Assembly: GCF_008365315.1 (NCBI RefSeq)
Contig: NZ_CP043506.1
Location: 2,655,001-2,719,000 of the forward strand
Direction: 5' to 3'
Source of the DNA: Acetobacter vaccinii
GTDB lineage: Bacteria > Pseudomonadota > Alphaproteobacteria > Acetobacterales > Acetobacteraceae
DNA: 64,000 bases
Below the pieces are notes generated by a model, which did not search any database, was not told where the DNA came from, and saw nothing but the letters and a program-made list of their open reading frames with translations. Shown here piece after piece: positions 8,036-15,516 of the stretch (positions within the stretch are counted from its first letter, which is position 1; each line of letters opens with the position of its first letter). A program made the translations under genes and the position numbers.

Positions 8036-8725
8036 TCAAGCAGACGTCACTTCAGCAGCTTCCGGACCTTTCTGGCCCTGAACAACCTTGACGTTCACAC
8101 CCTGACCTTCGTTCAGACCATTCAGGCCCGAGCGCTCCAGAGCGGATGCATGGATGAAGATATCCTTGCCGCCGCCTTCAGGCGTAATGAAGCCAAAACC
8201 CTTGACGGCATTGTACCACTTGACGGTACCACGCATGTCTTCCGCACCGGAAACATCCGGAGCAGGCCGAGCGGCCGGGCGTGCACCAAAGCCAGGACGG
8301 GCAGCGCGGGGGCGCTCCGGCTGGGCAGTGCTTTCGTCGACGGAGATGACTTCAGCAACCTGGCGGCCCTTCGGACCCTGGCCAATCCGCACAACAAGTG
8401 TTGCACCAGGATTTACACCCTGAACCCCAGCCTGAGACAGTGCATTGGCATGCAGGAAGACATCGCCGGAACCATCAGCCAGTTCAACGAAGCCGAAGCC
8501 CTTTTCACCGTTGAACCACTTAACAGTTGCGCCCACTTCCGGGCCGGAAGCAACAACCTGCGGGCCACCAGCCGAACGACGGGGAGCAAAGCCACCACGG
8601 TCACCGGCGCCAGCGCCGCCACCGTAGGAAGGGCGTTCGCCAAAGGACGGCATCGGCATATAATCGTCATCAAATCCGCCGCGGCGTGAAAAACGGGGGC
8701 TGCGGTCGGTCCTGTTACTTTTCAA
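8036..8725 (-). CDS. Protein with two cold-shock domains
   Basis: 229 residues from a TTG at 8725. There is no good ATG: the codon is preceded by AGGA at suitable spacing, and the next in-frame ATG would remove the conserved-looking basic N-terminus (TDRSPRFSRRGGF). Two cold-shock domains are clear. The first starts at VGATVKWFNGEKGFGFVEL with VFLHANAL, the second at MRGTVKWYNAVKGFGFITP with IFIHASAL. Both RNP1 (K-G-F-G-F) and RNP2 (VFLH/IFIH) motifs are intact. A Pro/Arg/Ala-rich linker joins them. Such proteins bind single-stranded nucleic acid and act as RNA chaperones. The start codon is uncertain. Confidence 0.82.
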   Translation of the reverse strand: MKSNRTDRSPRFSRRGGFDDDYMPMPSFGERPSYGGGAGAGDRGGFAPRRSAGGPQVVASGPEVGATVKWFNGEKGFGFVELADGSGDVFLHANALSQAGVQGVNPGATLVVRIGQGPKGRQVAEVISVDESTAQPERPRAARPGFGARPAARPAPDVSGAEDMRGTVKWYNAVKGFGFITPEGGGKDIFIHASALERSGLNGLNEGQGVNVKVVQGQKGPEAAEVTSA

Positions 8726-8828
8726 GGGTCTTGATCCTGGAGTGCGGAGAAGATGAATGCTTCTCGGAATAATGGACAACAGGCAGATTGCCGGAATGGC
8801 TTGACAGGGCAGTTCTGTTTGAACCAAA

Positions 8829-8871
8829 ACCCACCATTTCATTCCCGAATGCTGCAATATACCCACCATTT
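8829..8871. repeat. Pair of 11-base direct repeats upstream of the cold-shock gene
   Basis: ACCCACCATTT occurs at 8829-8839 and again at 8861-8871, 32 bases apart (about three helical turns). On the minus strand the copies flank the predicted -10 element, the usual place for a regulator site. Confidence 0.55.
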
Positions 8872-8886
8872 TCGTAGCACAGGCAA
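8856..8886 (-). promoter_or_regulatory. Candidate promoter of the cold-shock gene with a long leader
   Basis: On the minus strand TTGCCT (8886-8881) and TATATT (8861-8856) are 19 bases apart, a little long. The predicted start near 8849 would give a leader of about 120 bases, a length typical of cold-shock mRNAs. Confidence 0.3.
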
Positions 8887-9099
8887 CAGCAGGCTGCTAC
8901 AGGAAAGCACGTGATCAATCGGGCTGGCGCAATTTTTTCTGCACACACTTTTTTGTGACCCGGCGCAGCAGAGGCATTCGCCTGCTGCATTCTGCCATTC
9001 TGCGGCCCTGTGGCATAACGGGGTTTCTCGCCCTGACACAATCATTTAAAGAAACGCCACATCCAGCCCGCCGCACCCGGTTACAGGAGAATCCGCAGC

Positions 9100-10161
9100 A
9101 TGCCAGTCGAGACCACCCCAACGCGCCGTCTCAAACACCTGGCCCTAGCATCTGCCTTTATAACAGGCAGCGCGATTCTGCCGCAGGTGGCCAAAGCTAC
9201 TCCGGCGGCTGACAACCGGGGCACCTGGACCCTGCAAGGCGAGAATGATGCCGTATCCACCCTGCACGGCACATCAGACCAGTACTATACAAGTGGGCTG
9301 CGTTTTAACTGGACCTCTGGCACCGACACACTGCCCACCCCCATAGCGGCCATTGGCAAGGCCATATGGGGGGCAGGGGTGCAGCGCATTAGCATTGGTG
9401 TGCAGCAGATGATTTTCACGCCACATGACACGCAGGCATCGAGCCCCTGGGGGCCGGGCCAACCCCACACCAGCCTGCTGCGCGACCGGCCTTATAGCGG
9501 CCTGCTGCTCGGCACGATCAATCTGATCACCGACACGGATACGACCCGCAGCGTTTTTGGCATTCAGGTTGGTATTATGGGGCCTGCCGCAATGGGGCGA
9601 CAGTTGCAGAACGGCTTTCATAATCTGATTGGCGACACCGAAAATCAGGGTTGGTCGCATCAGCTCCAGAACCAGCCGATCTTTCAGGTGCAGGGGGGCC
9701 GCACATGGCGGCTACCGCTGGCCAACGTTGGTGGAATCGAGTTTGACATGCTGCCATCCGCTGCCGCGGCCATTGGCGACTATCAGATTTACGGCAGACT
9801 CGGTGATACGTTCCGGATCGGGCAGGGGCTGGACAGTGACTTCGGCACCCCCACCATTCAGGCTTCTGGCACCGATGGTTCCGATGCTTACAAGGCTCGC
9901 CGCCCATTCGCGTGGTACGCCTTTGGGGGCGTAACAGGCTCTGCCGTTGCCTATGATGCCTCGCTTGAAGGCAACACCATGCGTTCAAACTCCCTGCACG
10001 TGAATAAGAAGTGGGATGTCGGCGAGATTCACGCAGGCGTCGCAATCATGTTCTGCGGCCTGCGGGTTTCCTACAGTCAGGTGTGGCAGACTCAGCAGTT
10101 TTATGGCGCACGCTCTGGCCTGTTCAACTATGGCTCCCTGACAGTCTCCACCAAGTTCTAA
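9100..10161 (+). CDS. LpxR-family (DUF2219) outer-membrane lipid A deacylase-like protein
   Basis: 353 residues with a signal peptide (LALASAFITGSAILPQVAKATPA, cleavage near 36). The mature part begins TWTLQGENDAVSTLHGTSDQYYTSGLRF, the family signature containing the Asn-Asp pair of the LpxR active site, and a later GFHNLIGDTENQGW block supplies the conserved histidine. The rest alternates short polar and hydrophobic strands and ends in a beta-strand with terminal Phe (LTVSTKF), as in outer-membrane barrels. LpxR removes the 3'-acyloxyacyl group from lipid A at the outer membrane; that substrate is an inference here. AGGAGA precedes the ATG. It stands alone, divergent from the cold-shock gene. 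Confidence 0.8.
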   Translation: MPVETTPTRRLKHLALASAFITGSAILPQVAKATPAADNRGTWTLQGENDAVSTLHGTSDQYYTSGLRFNWTSGTDTLPTPIAAIGKAIWGAGVQRISIGVQQMIFTPHDTQASSPWGPGQPHTSLLRDRPYSGLLLGTINLITDTDTTRSVFGIQVGIMGPAAMGRQLQNGFHNLIGDTENQGWSHQLQNQPIFQVQGGRTWRLPLANVGGIEFDMLPSAAAAIGDYQIYGRLGDTFRIGQGLDSDFGTPTIQASGTDGSDAYKARRPFAWYAFGGVTGSAVAYDASLEGNTMRSNSLHVNKKWDVGEIHAGVAIMFCGLRVSYSQVWQTQQFYGARSGLFNYGSLTVSTKF

Positions 10162-10368
10162 TTTATGCCTAAAAATTAATCATATGCTTTTATTTTGATC
10201 TTTATTTAAGGCAATTCCACAGCATTTTGTGGTTTTTGCGCCACTCCCACCTCAACCTGCCTCATAATGAGGCGTTGAGCCTCTATTTGGAGTGGCGCAC
10301 CCAAAATCCCCCCCCTACACTCCAAGACAGAGAGAAGCTCAGGGGCCGTTTCAGGGGGGCACACAGTC

Positions 10369-10725
10369 ATGGCAAACACATCTGCAACATTGAACGTCTG
10401 TCAGGTCATTCCGTTCCAGATGGAAATTCTCTCCCGGCACAAGGATTACCTTATGCGCTGGCTGGAAGCCGGGATGCCGATGGGTGTGAGCGATGCCGAT
10501 ATTTTCCCCGCTGAGGAAAAGCAGTCCGGCATGTCTTCCGGCTATGTGCTGGTCTGGGTGCGCGAAACACCAGACCCGGCCTACAAGGTCTATTCCCGCG
10601 GCAACCGCTGGTTTGTGGTCGATGCCATCCGCGACAATGTTCTGGGCAATTTCCCCTCCTTTTCTGGCGCACTGAACATGATCCGCCCTGTCCTGACTGT
10701 CGAAAAGGATATCGTGGCGGCCTGA
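10369..10725 (+). CDS. Hypothetical protein, 118 residues
   Basis: I do not recognise a named family. The protein is soluble, with no signal peptide or membrane span, and has an alternating hydrophobic core: a helical N-terminal half (FQMEILSRHKDYLMRWLEAG) and a strand-rich second half (SGYVLVWVRETPDPAYKVYSRGNRWFVVDAI). An AGGGGGG purine run lies about 11 bases before the ATG, and a strong terminator follows 35 bases after the stop, which together support a real single-gene transcript. A second ORF in another frame (10227-10514) overlaps it and looks spurious. Confidence 0.7.
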   Translation: MANTSATLNVCQVIPFQMEILSRHKDYLMRWLEAGMPMGVSDADIFPAEEKQSGMSSGYVLVWVRETPDPAYKVYSRGNRWFVVDAIRDNVLGNFPSFSGALNMIRPVLTVEKDIVAA

Positions 10726-10759
10726 TCACTCCTCCCCACATCATGCCTCATGTCTTGGG

Positions 10760-10791
10760 CCGCCTTTTCCTGTCGGGAAAGGCGGTTTTTT
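10760..10791 (+). terminator. Intrinsic terminator after the 118-residue hypothetical gene
   Basis: CCGCCTTTTCC (10760-10770) pairs with GGGAAAGGCGG (10775-10785), 11 bp with one G-T pair and a 4-base loop, followed by six T residues (10786-10791). Confidence 0.9.
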
Positions 10792-10937
10792 ATTAGGCCA
10801 ACGGCCTTTGGACGACTGCACAAAATACAGCCATCTGCATTTGAGGGATTGCCTCAGACAATTCTCCTGCTGCAAGGATCAGGGCAGACTGCCAGCCCGC
10901 CCTGCGGCCGCGCTCACCAGAATAAGGATACTGACTA

Positions 10938-11687
10938 ATGACAACCCTGACCCTCGCTTATCCTGACTCGACCGTTCACGAGGCGACAGCGGCTGCCATT
11001 ATCCGCGTTCTGGAAGCCAACGATGTCGAGGCTGACCTTGTCACCGGCCCCAAGCACGTGCTGGCCGATATGCTCCGCAAGCAGGAAATCGATATTTTTG
11101 TCTCGGCCTGGCTCCCTGATGAGGACGGAGACCTGCTTTCCGCTGGCGTGACCCCGCTGGGCAATCTGTTCAGGCCCGAAGCCTGCTGCTGCATTTCGCA
11201 GGAGAATACGCGCTTTACGTCGCTCGCAGATATCGCCCAGGCAGGAGACGATCTTGCCCGCAGCATTGTAACGCCTCAGTCTCTGCATGCGCACATGGAG
11301 CAGGTCATGCAGCGTTACGCTCTTGCTGATGCAGGCTTTATCCTGCGTGTTCTGCCAGATCAGGAAGCTTTGGCTGAACTCAATGCTGCTTTGGTCCGTC
11401 CGCAAGCTGTCATCATGCCTCTGTTCCAGCCCTGCTTTCTGTTCCATCAGGGGGGTATTCGCATGCTGGCTGATCCGTTGTCTGCCATGGGCGAGGCACA
11501 GACCGCCCGCCTGCTGCTGCGGGATGGCCTGCGGGATGAGCTGGAACAGGATCTGCTGGATGAATTGGACGAGCTGATGCTGAGTGCCAAAATCATCAGC
11601 GCCATGGACTACGCCATCCACGTTGAAGGTATGACGGCTGATGAAGCGGCCGAAGCCTGGCAGCGTGGCAAGCTGCTACCCCGTTAA
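10938..11687 (+). CDS. OpuAC-like glycine-betaine-type substrate-binding domain, no signal peptide
   Basis: 249 residues. The fold order resembles the OpuAC substrate-binding domain: an N-terminal strand LTLAYPDSTVHEATAAAIIRVLEAN, then DIFVSAWLPDEDGDL (the ligand-region strand with a conserved Trp), and a long helical C-terminal part. Unlike transporter-linked relatives it starts directly at the domain with no export signal or lipobox, and no permease or ATPase gene is adjacent. It may be a cytoplasmic ligand sensor or binding protein. AAGGA lies 10 bases before the ATG. The methyltransferase gene follows after 12 bases, so the two are probably one transcript. Family assignment is moderate. 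Confidence 0.6.
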   Translation: MTTLTLAYPDSTVHEATAAAIIRVLEANDVEADLVTGPKHVLADMLRKQEIDIFVSAWLPDEDGDLLSAGVTPLGNLFRPEACCCISQENTRFTSLADIAQAGDDLARSIVTPQSLHAHMEQVMQRYALADAGFILRVLPDQEALAELNAALVRPQAVIMPLFQPCFLFHQGGIRMLADPLSAMGEAQTARLLLRDGLRDELEQDLLDELDELMLSAKIISAMDYAIHVEGMTADEAAEAWQRGKLLPR

Positions 11688-11699
11688 GGCCCGCGCACC

Positions 11700-12953
11700 A
11701 TGCCTGAACAGAACGATACGCGCGACACGGGGCTGGCTGCCCAGTATGAGGCATATCCTTACCCCGAACGCACTCCGGCCGATGAGCACAAGCGCCTGCT
11801 CATCGGCAGCCCCAGCCACCTGCGTGAAATCGATTACTGGGTTTTTGGCGCAAACCGCCCAACCAGCACTCCACTACAGGCTCTTGTCGCCGGGTGCGGC
11901 ACAGGTGACGGCGCCATTATGCTGGCCACACATCTTGCGCGGGCAGAGCGGCCTGGGCAGGTTGTCTGCGTCGACCGCTCTCATGCTGCGCTCGAAATCG
12001 CCCGGAACCGGGCTCAGGCGCGCAAGCTGGAGAACATCCGCTTTGTGCAGGGCGACCTGACAGAGCTGCCAGCACTTGGCCTTGGCACCTTTGACTACAT
12101 CGACTGCTGCGGTGTGCTCCATCACTTACCAAACCCGGATGCGGTTCTGGCTCTGCTGGCCGCCCAGCTTAACCCCGGTGGGGGCATGGGGCTTATGGTG
12201 TACGCCCCTTATGGCCGAACTGGCGTTTATATGCTGCAAGATGCGCTGGAAACGCTCGCGCCCATCACCCAGCCACCGCAGGAACGCCTTGATACGGCCC
12301 GGCGCATCATCCGTACCCTGCCGGCCACAGCCTGGCTGCACCAGAATGGTAATTTTGGAGACCATCTTTCTGGCGGTGATGCGGGACTTTATGACCTGCT
12401 CCTGAACCCCAGGGATCAAGCCTATACCATTACTGATTTTCTGGCATTTCTGGACCGGGCAGGGCTTGAGCCTGCGGCCCTGATGGAGCCCGCCCGTTAT
12501 AATCCTGCCCTGTTTCTGCCAGACCCAAAGCTCCGCCAGCGCCTTGCCACCCTGCCTTGGCAGCAGCAGGCCGCCATTGCCGAGGATCTATGCGGCAATA
12601 TGGCCACTCATGTCGCGTATGTTGTCCGCAAGGGGCAGGCTGTTACCCGCCCTGATCCTCTGAACCCCGACAGCGTCCCGATCATGCGTGAAATTCCGGG
12701 CGCAGAACTGGCCAAGCAGATGCGGCCCGACAATACGTTACCCTTCGCTTTTGGCACTCTGGTCGTGCCCATTGCACTCCCGTCACAGGCACGAGGCATC
12801 CTGCCGCTGATTGATGGGGTGCGGACTGTGGGTGAGATCGAAGCTATTCTGTCCACACGCGGGGTCAATGCGCAGAAATTCAAACAGGTCTGGGCAGAGA
12901 GCTTCCACAGCCTTGAACAGTTGAACCGGGTGCTCCTACGCCCTCCTGCTTAA
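11700..12953 (+). CDS. SAM-dependent class I methyltransferase with an extra C-terminal domain
   Basis: 417 residues. SAM-binding motif I is VAGCGTGDGAIMLA (about 62-75), the acidic strand-2 end is VCVDRSH, motif II is RFVQGDLTELPALGLGTFDYIDCCGVLHHL, and the post-strand region is LNPGGGMGLMVYAPYGR. After about residue 300 comes a separate domain ending in ILPLIDGVRTVGEIEAILS, which resembles the LIDGxRTvxEI turn of PqqD-like or winged-helix modules. The substrate is unknown. It lies 12 bases after the OpuAC-like gene and is followed by a hairpin-rich leader of the fab genes. Confidence 0.75.
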   Translation: MPEQNDTRDTGLAAQYEAYPYPERTPADEHKRLLIGSPSHLREIDYWVFGANRPTSTPLQALVAGCGTGDGAIMLATHLARAERPGQVVCVDRSHAALEIARNRAQARKLENIRFVQGDLTELPALGLGTFDYIDCCGVLHHLPNPDAVLALLAAQLNPGGGMGLMVYAPYGRTGVYMLQDALETLAPITQPPQERLDTARRIIRTLPATAWLHQNGNFGDHLSGGDAGLYDLLLNPRDQAYTITDFLAFLDRAGLEPAALMEPARYNPALFLPDPKLRQRLATLPWQQQAAIAEDLCGNMATHVAYVVRKGQAVTRPDPLNPDSVPIMREIPGAELAKQMRPDNTLPFAFGTLVVPIALPSQARGILPLIDGVRTVGEIEAILSTRGVNAQKFKQVWAESFHSLEQLNRVLLRPPA

Positions 12954-13083
12954 TTTCCAGCCACACCCAAGCACTGGCAGGCGACTCTCCAGGCACCCGC
13001 CAGAACAAGCCCACAGCATGGTCGCATATTGTGCCCGGCGGTGCCGCCCTTTATTCTCCCGCCGCTTTAATCATGCCGGGTTA

Positions 13084-13128
13084 TGCCGCAGAGTGCGCCT
13101 CCTCTTTTGTAAGGCGCTCCCTGCGGCA
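13084..13128 (+). other. Large hairpin (17-bp stem) between the methyltransferase and fabD
   Basis: Arms 13084-13100 and 13112-13128 match at 15 of 17 positions around an 11-base loop. The sequence after it (TTTCTGA) is only weakly T-rich. It may end the methyltransferase transcript or form part of the fabD leader. Confidence 0.6.
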
Positions 13129-13149
13129 TTTCTGACGCCTCGCGTCGCT

Positions 13150-13187
13150 CTGGCATGCCAGGAAACCGCCCGACCCTTGCTGGTCGG
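13150..13187 (+). other. Palindrome and terminator-like hairpin in the fabD leader
   Basis: CTGGCATGCCAG (13150-13161) is a perfect 12-base palindrome. CCGACC (13170-13175) pairs with GGTCGG (13182-13187) and is followed by CCTTTAAATTT. Both sit within 65 bases of the fabD start, where an operator or attenuator would be expected. Confidence 0.4.
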
Positions 13188-13212
13188 CCTTTAAATTTGT
13201 GTGAGACATTCC

Positions 13213-14157
13213 ATGGCCGTTTACGCATTCGTTTTTCCCGGACAGGGCAGTCAGACCGTTGGTATGGGGCAGGAAATAGCCCAGGCCTTTCCGGCTGCCC
13301 GCGCAGTTTTTGAGGAAGTCGACGAGGCTCTAGGCGAACACCTGTCCAAGACCATCTTCGAAGGCCCGATCGAAACCCTGACCAGCACGGAAAATGCCCA
13401 GCCTGCGTTGATGGCGGTTTCCATCGCAATCCTGCGCGTGCTGGAGCGTGATGGCGGGATCGACCTCAGCCAGTCCGTAACGCTGCTGGCAGGCCACTCC
13501 CTAGGGGAATACACGGCACTTGCAGCCGGACGCGCCCTGAATGTCACCGACACAGCCCGCCTGCTCCGCCTACGGGGCAAGGCCATGCAGCAGGCCGTAC
13601 CCGCGGGTGAAGGCGGCATGGCCGCCCTGATTGGCGCCACCCTGGAGCAGGCCGAAGAAATCTGCGCCCAAAGCGGCGGGGCAGGCAGTCTTGAGGTCGC
13701 CAACGACAATGGCGGTGGCCAGATTGTTCTGTCCGGCAAAATGGCCAGCATTGACGCAGCCATCGCTCTGGCGAAGGAGATGAAGATCAAGCGCGCCGTC
13801 AAGCTGCCCGTCTCCGCCCCGTTCCATTCCTCCCTGATGCGTCCGGCTCAGGATGTCATGGCAGAAGCTCTGGCCCAGGCGCAGATTATGGCCCCGATTG
13901 TGCCTGTCATCGCCAATGTAACGGCTGCGCGCGAGACCGATGCCGACACGATTCGCAACAATCTGGTCGAGCAGGTCACCGGCCGCGTGCGCTGGCGGGA
14001 AAGTGTGACCGAAATGGTCAAGATGGGCATTGATACGTTTGTTGAGGTCGGCGCAGGCAAGGTTCTGTCTGGCTTGGCCAAGCGTATTGAACCGGATGTT
14101 TCAACCTTCACAATCGGCACCCCGGCCGATGTAGAAGCTTTCCTCAAATCCCTCTGA
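13213..14157 (+). CDS. fabD: Malonyl-CoA:ACP transacylase
   Basis: 314 residues from the ATG at 13213; a GTG 12 bases upstream is possible, but MAVYAFVFPGQGSQTVGMG is the normal beginning. It loads malonate onto ACP for fatty acid synthesis. The nucleophile motif GHSLGEY (near residue 96) and the catalytic histidine in APFHSSLM (near 205) are intact. It begins the fabD-fabG-acpP-fabF-mltG run; fabG follows after 4 bases. Confidence 0.96.
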   Translation: MAVYAFVFPGQGSQTVGMGQEIAQAFPAARAVFEEVDEALGEHLSKTIFEGPIETLTSTENAQPALMAVSIAILRVLERDGGIDLSQSVTLLAGHSLGEYTALAAGRALNVTDTARLLRLRGKAMQQAVPAGEGGMAALIGATLEQAEEICAQSGGAGSLEVANDNGGGQIVLSGKMASIDAAIALAKEMKIKRAVKLPVSAPFHSSLMRPAQDVMAEALAQAQIMAPIVPVIANVTAARETDADTIRNNLVEQVTGRVRWRESVTEMVKMGIDTFVEVGAGKVLSGLAKRIEPDVSTFTIGTPADVEAFLKSL

Positions 14158-14161
14158 CAGA

Positions 14162-14920
14162 ATGGATAACAAAAACATGTTCAGACTTGACGGAAAAACC
14201 GCCCTTGTCACAGGCGCGTCCGGTGGCATTGGCGGTGCCATTGCCCGTGCCCTGCATGCACAGGGGGCCACTGTTGTCCTTTCTGGCACACGGGAATCGG
14301 TTATTCAGCAGCAGGCGGAAGAACTGGGGCAGGGCAGGGCGTTCCATGTCGCCGCCAATCTGAGCGACGCCGACGCAGCCGACACGCTGATTGCCCGCGC
14401 TGAGGAATGTGCCGGAGCCAGCCTGGATATTCTGGTCAACAATGCGGGCCTGACCCGCGACACACTGGCCCTGCGCATGAAAGATGCGGACTGGAACCAG
14501 GTTCTTGATGTTGATCTTGCAGCCCCCTTCCGGCTGAGCCGCGCCGCGCTGAAAGGCATGCTGCGCCGCAGGGCAGGCCGTATCATCAACATTTCCTCAA
14601 TCGTCGGGGCCACGGGCAACGCAGGACAGGCCAATTACGCTGCCGCCAAGGCCGGGCTGGTCGGGATGAGCAAGTCCCTTGCGCAGGAAGCAGGCTCCCG
14701 CGGTGTCACCGTCAACGTGGTGGCTCCTGGCTTTATCGTGACCCCCATGACCGACGCCCTGTCGGACGCCCAGAAGGAAAAGCTGACAGCCACCATCCCA
14801 CTGGGCAAGCTGGGCAAGCCGGACGATGTTGCCGCTGCTGTGCTGTATCTGGCGTCGGAAGAAGCAGGCTGGGTGACGGGCACCACCTTGCATGTTAACG
14901 GCGGCATGGCCATGATCTGA
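14162..14920 (+). CDS. fabG: 3-oxoacyl-ACP reductase
   Basis: 252 residues. It is a short-chain dehydrogenase with the NADPH-binding TGASGGIGGAIA, the NNAGLTRD motif, the serine of NISSIVG, the YAAAKAG catalytic Tyr/Lys pair, and the C-terminal GTTLHVNGGMAMI typical of FabG. It reduces 3-oxoacyl-ACP in the elongation cycle. An internal ATG at 14177 (MFRLDGKTALVTG) is an equally plausible start. It lies 4 bases after fabD. Confidence 0.95.
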   Translation: MDNKNMFRLDGKTALVTGASGGIGGAIARALHAQGATVVLSGTRESVIQQQAEELGQGRAFHVAANLSDADAADTLIARAEECAGASLDILVNNAGLTRDTLALRMKDADWNQVLDVDLAAPFRLSRAALKGMLRRRAGRIINISSIVGATGNAGQANYAAAKAGLVGMSKSLAQEAGSRGVTVNVVAPGFIVTPMTDALSDAQKEKLTATIPLGKLGKPDDVAAAVLYLASEEAGWVTGTTLHVNGGMAMI

Positions 14921-15047
14921 ACAAAAGGTGCGGGAAGCGTCTTGCGGCCTGCCCATGGAGTGGTGCAAAACATTTCCAGATGTGGCAGACAGGCAGCGCA
15001 AACAGTGCCACACAAGGCTGACGGGGCATCTATCTGTCCGGTTTGCC

Positions 15048-15075
15048 TTGGCGTGGTGTAGGAAAACGTGCTAAT
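15048..15075 (+). promoter_or_regulatory. Candidate promoter upstream of acpP
   Basis: TTGGCG (15048-15053) and GCTAAT (15070-15075) are 16 bases apart, inside the 293-base gap between fabG and acpP. The gap has no supported gene. An own promoter for acpP would fit its high expression, but this match is modest. Confidence 0.28.
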
Positions 15076-15213
15076 CGCCCGCAATTCCTGCTGCGAAACG
15101 GAAGGCTGGCACCAGATTGCCCCGCTTTACGCATCGCAGTCGGGACTGTAACGCATCAAAGTACCTGAACACCCTTGCCGCAAAGCGGCCAGGCACATGG
15201 GATTGAAAGACAG

Positions 15214-15453
15214 ATGAGCGAAATCGCTGATAAGGTTAAGAAGATCGTGGTCGAGCATCTCGGCGTCGAGGAAAGCAAGGTCACACCGGAAGCATCGTTC
15301 ATTGACGATCTGGGTGCAGACAGCCTCGACACCGTTGAACTGGTGATGGCATTCGAAGAAGCCTTCAATGTCGAAATCCCGGAAGATGCGGCCGAAAAGA
15401 TCACCACGGTGAAAGACGCCATCGATTACATCGAAAAGCAGAAAGCCGCCTGA
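15214..15453 (+). CDS. acpP: Acyl carrier protein
   Basis: 79 residues from the ATG at 15214 ([20 protein letters not shown]); upstream in-frame codons add a non-family extension. The phosphopantetheine serine lies in [18 protein letters not shown] and the protein is strongly acidic. It carries acyl intermediates for fatty acid and lipid A synthesis and is placed between fabG and fabF, as in many bacteria. The 293-base gap after fabG suggests its own promoter. Confidence 0.97.
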   Translation: MSEIADKVKKIVVEHLGVEESKVTPEASFIDDLGADSLDTVELVMAFEEAFNVEIPEDAAEKITTVKDAIDYIEKQKAA

Positions 15454-15516
15454 ACAAGGCGCTTGACTGTAGGTAATGGAAATACGGTCCCTCGGAATGG
15501 CTGGGGGACCAGTGAT

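Larger units (their letters stand above)
8726..9099. other. 374-base divergent intergenic region (cold-shock gene / LpxR-like gene)
   Basis: No convincing gene is seen. It must hold promoters for the leftward cold-shock gene and the rightward outer-membrane protein gene. It contains a pair of 11-base direct repeats and a promoter-like pair, both listed separately. A ribosome site AGGAGA (9085-9090) lies upstream of the 9100 start. Confidence 0.5.

Noticed and set aside
10227..10514. 95-codon plus-strand ORF overlapping the 118-residue hypothetical gene
   Set aside because: It overlaps a better-supported frame with a ribosome site and terminator, and its translation lacks a plausible hydrophobic core.
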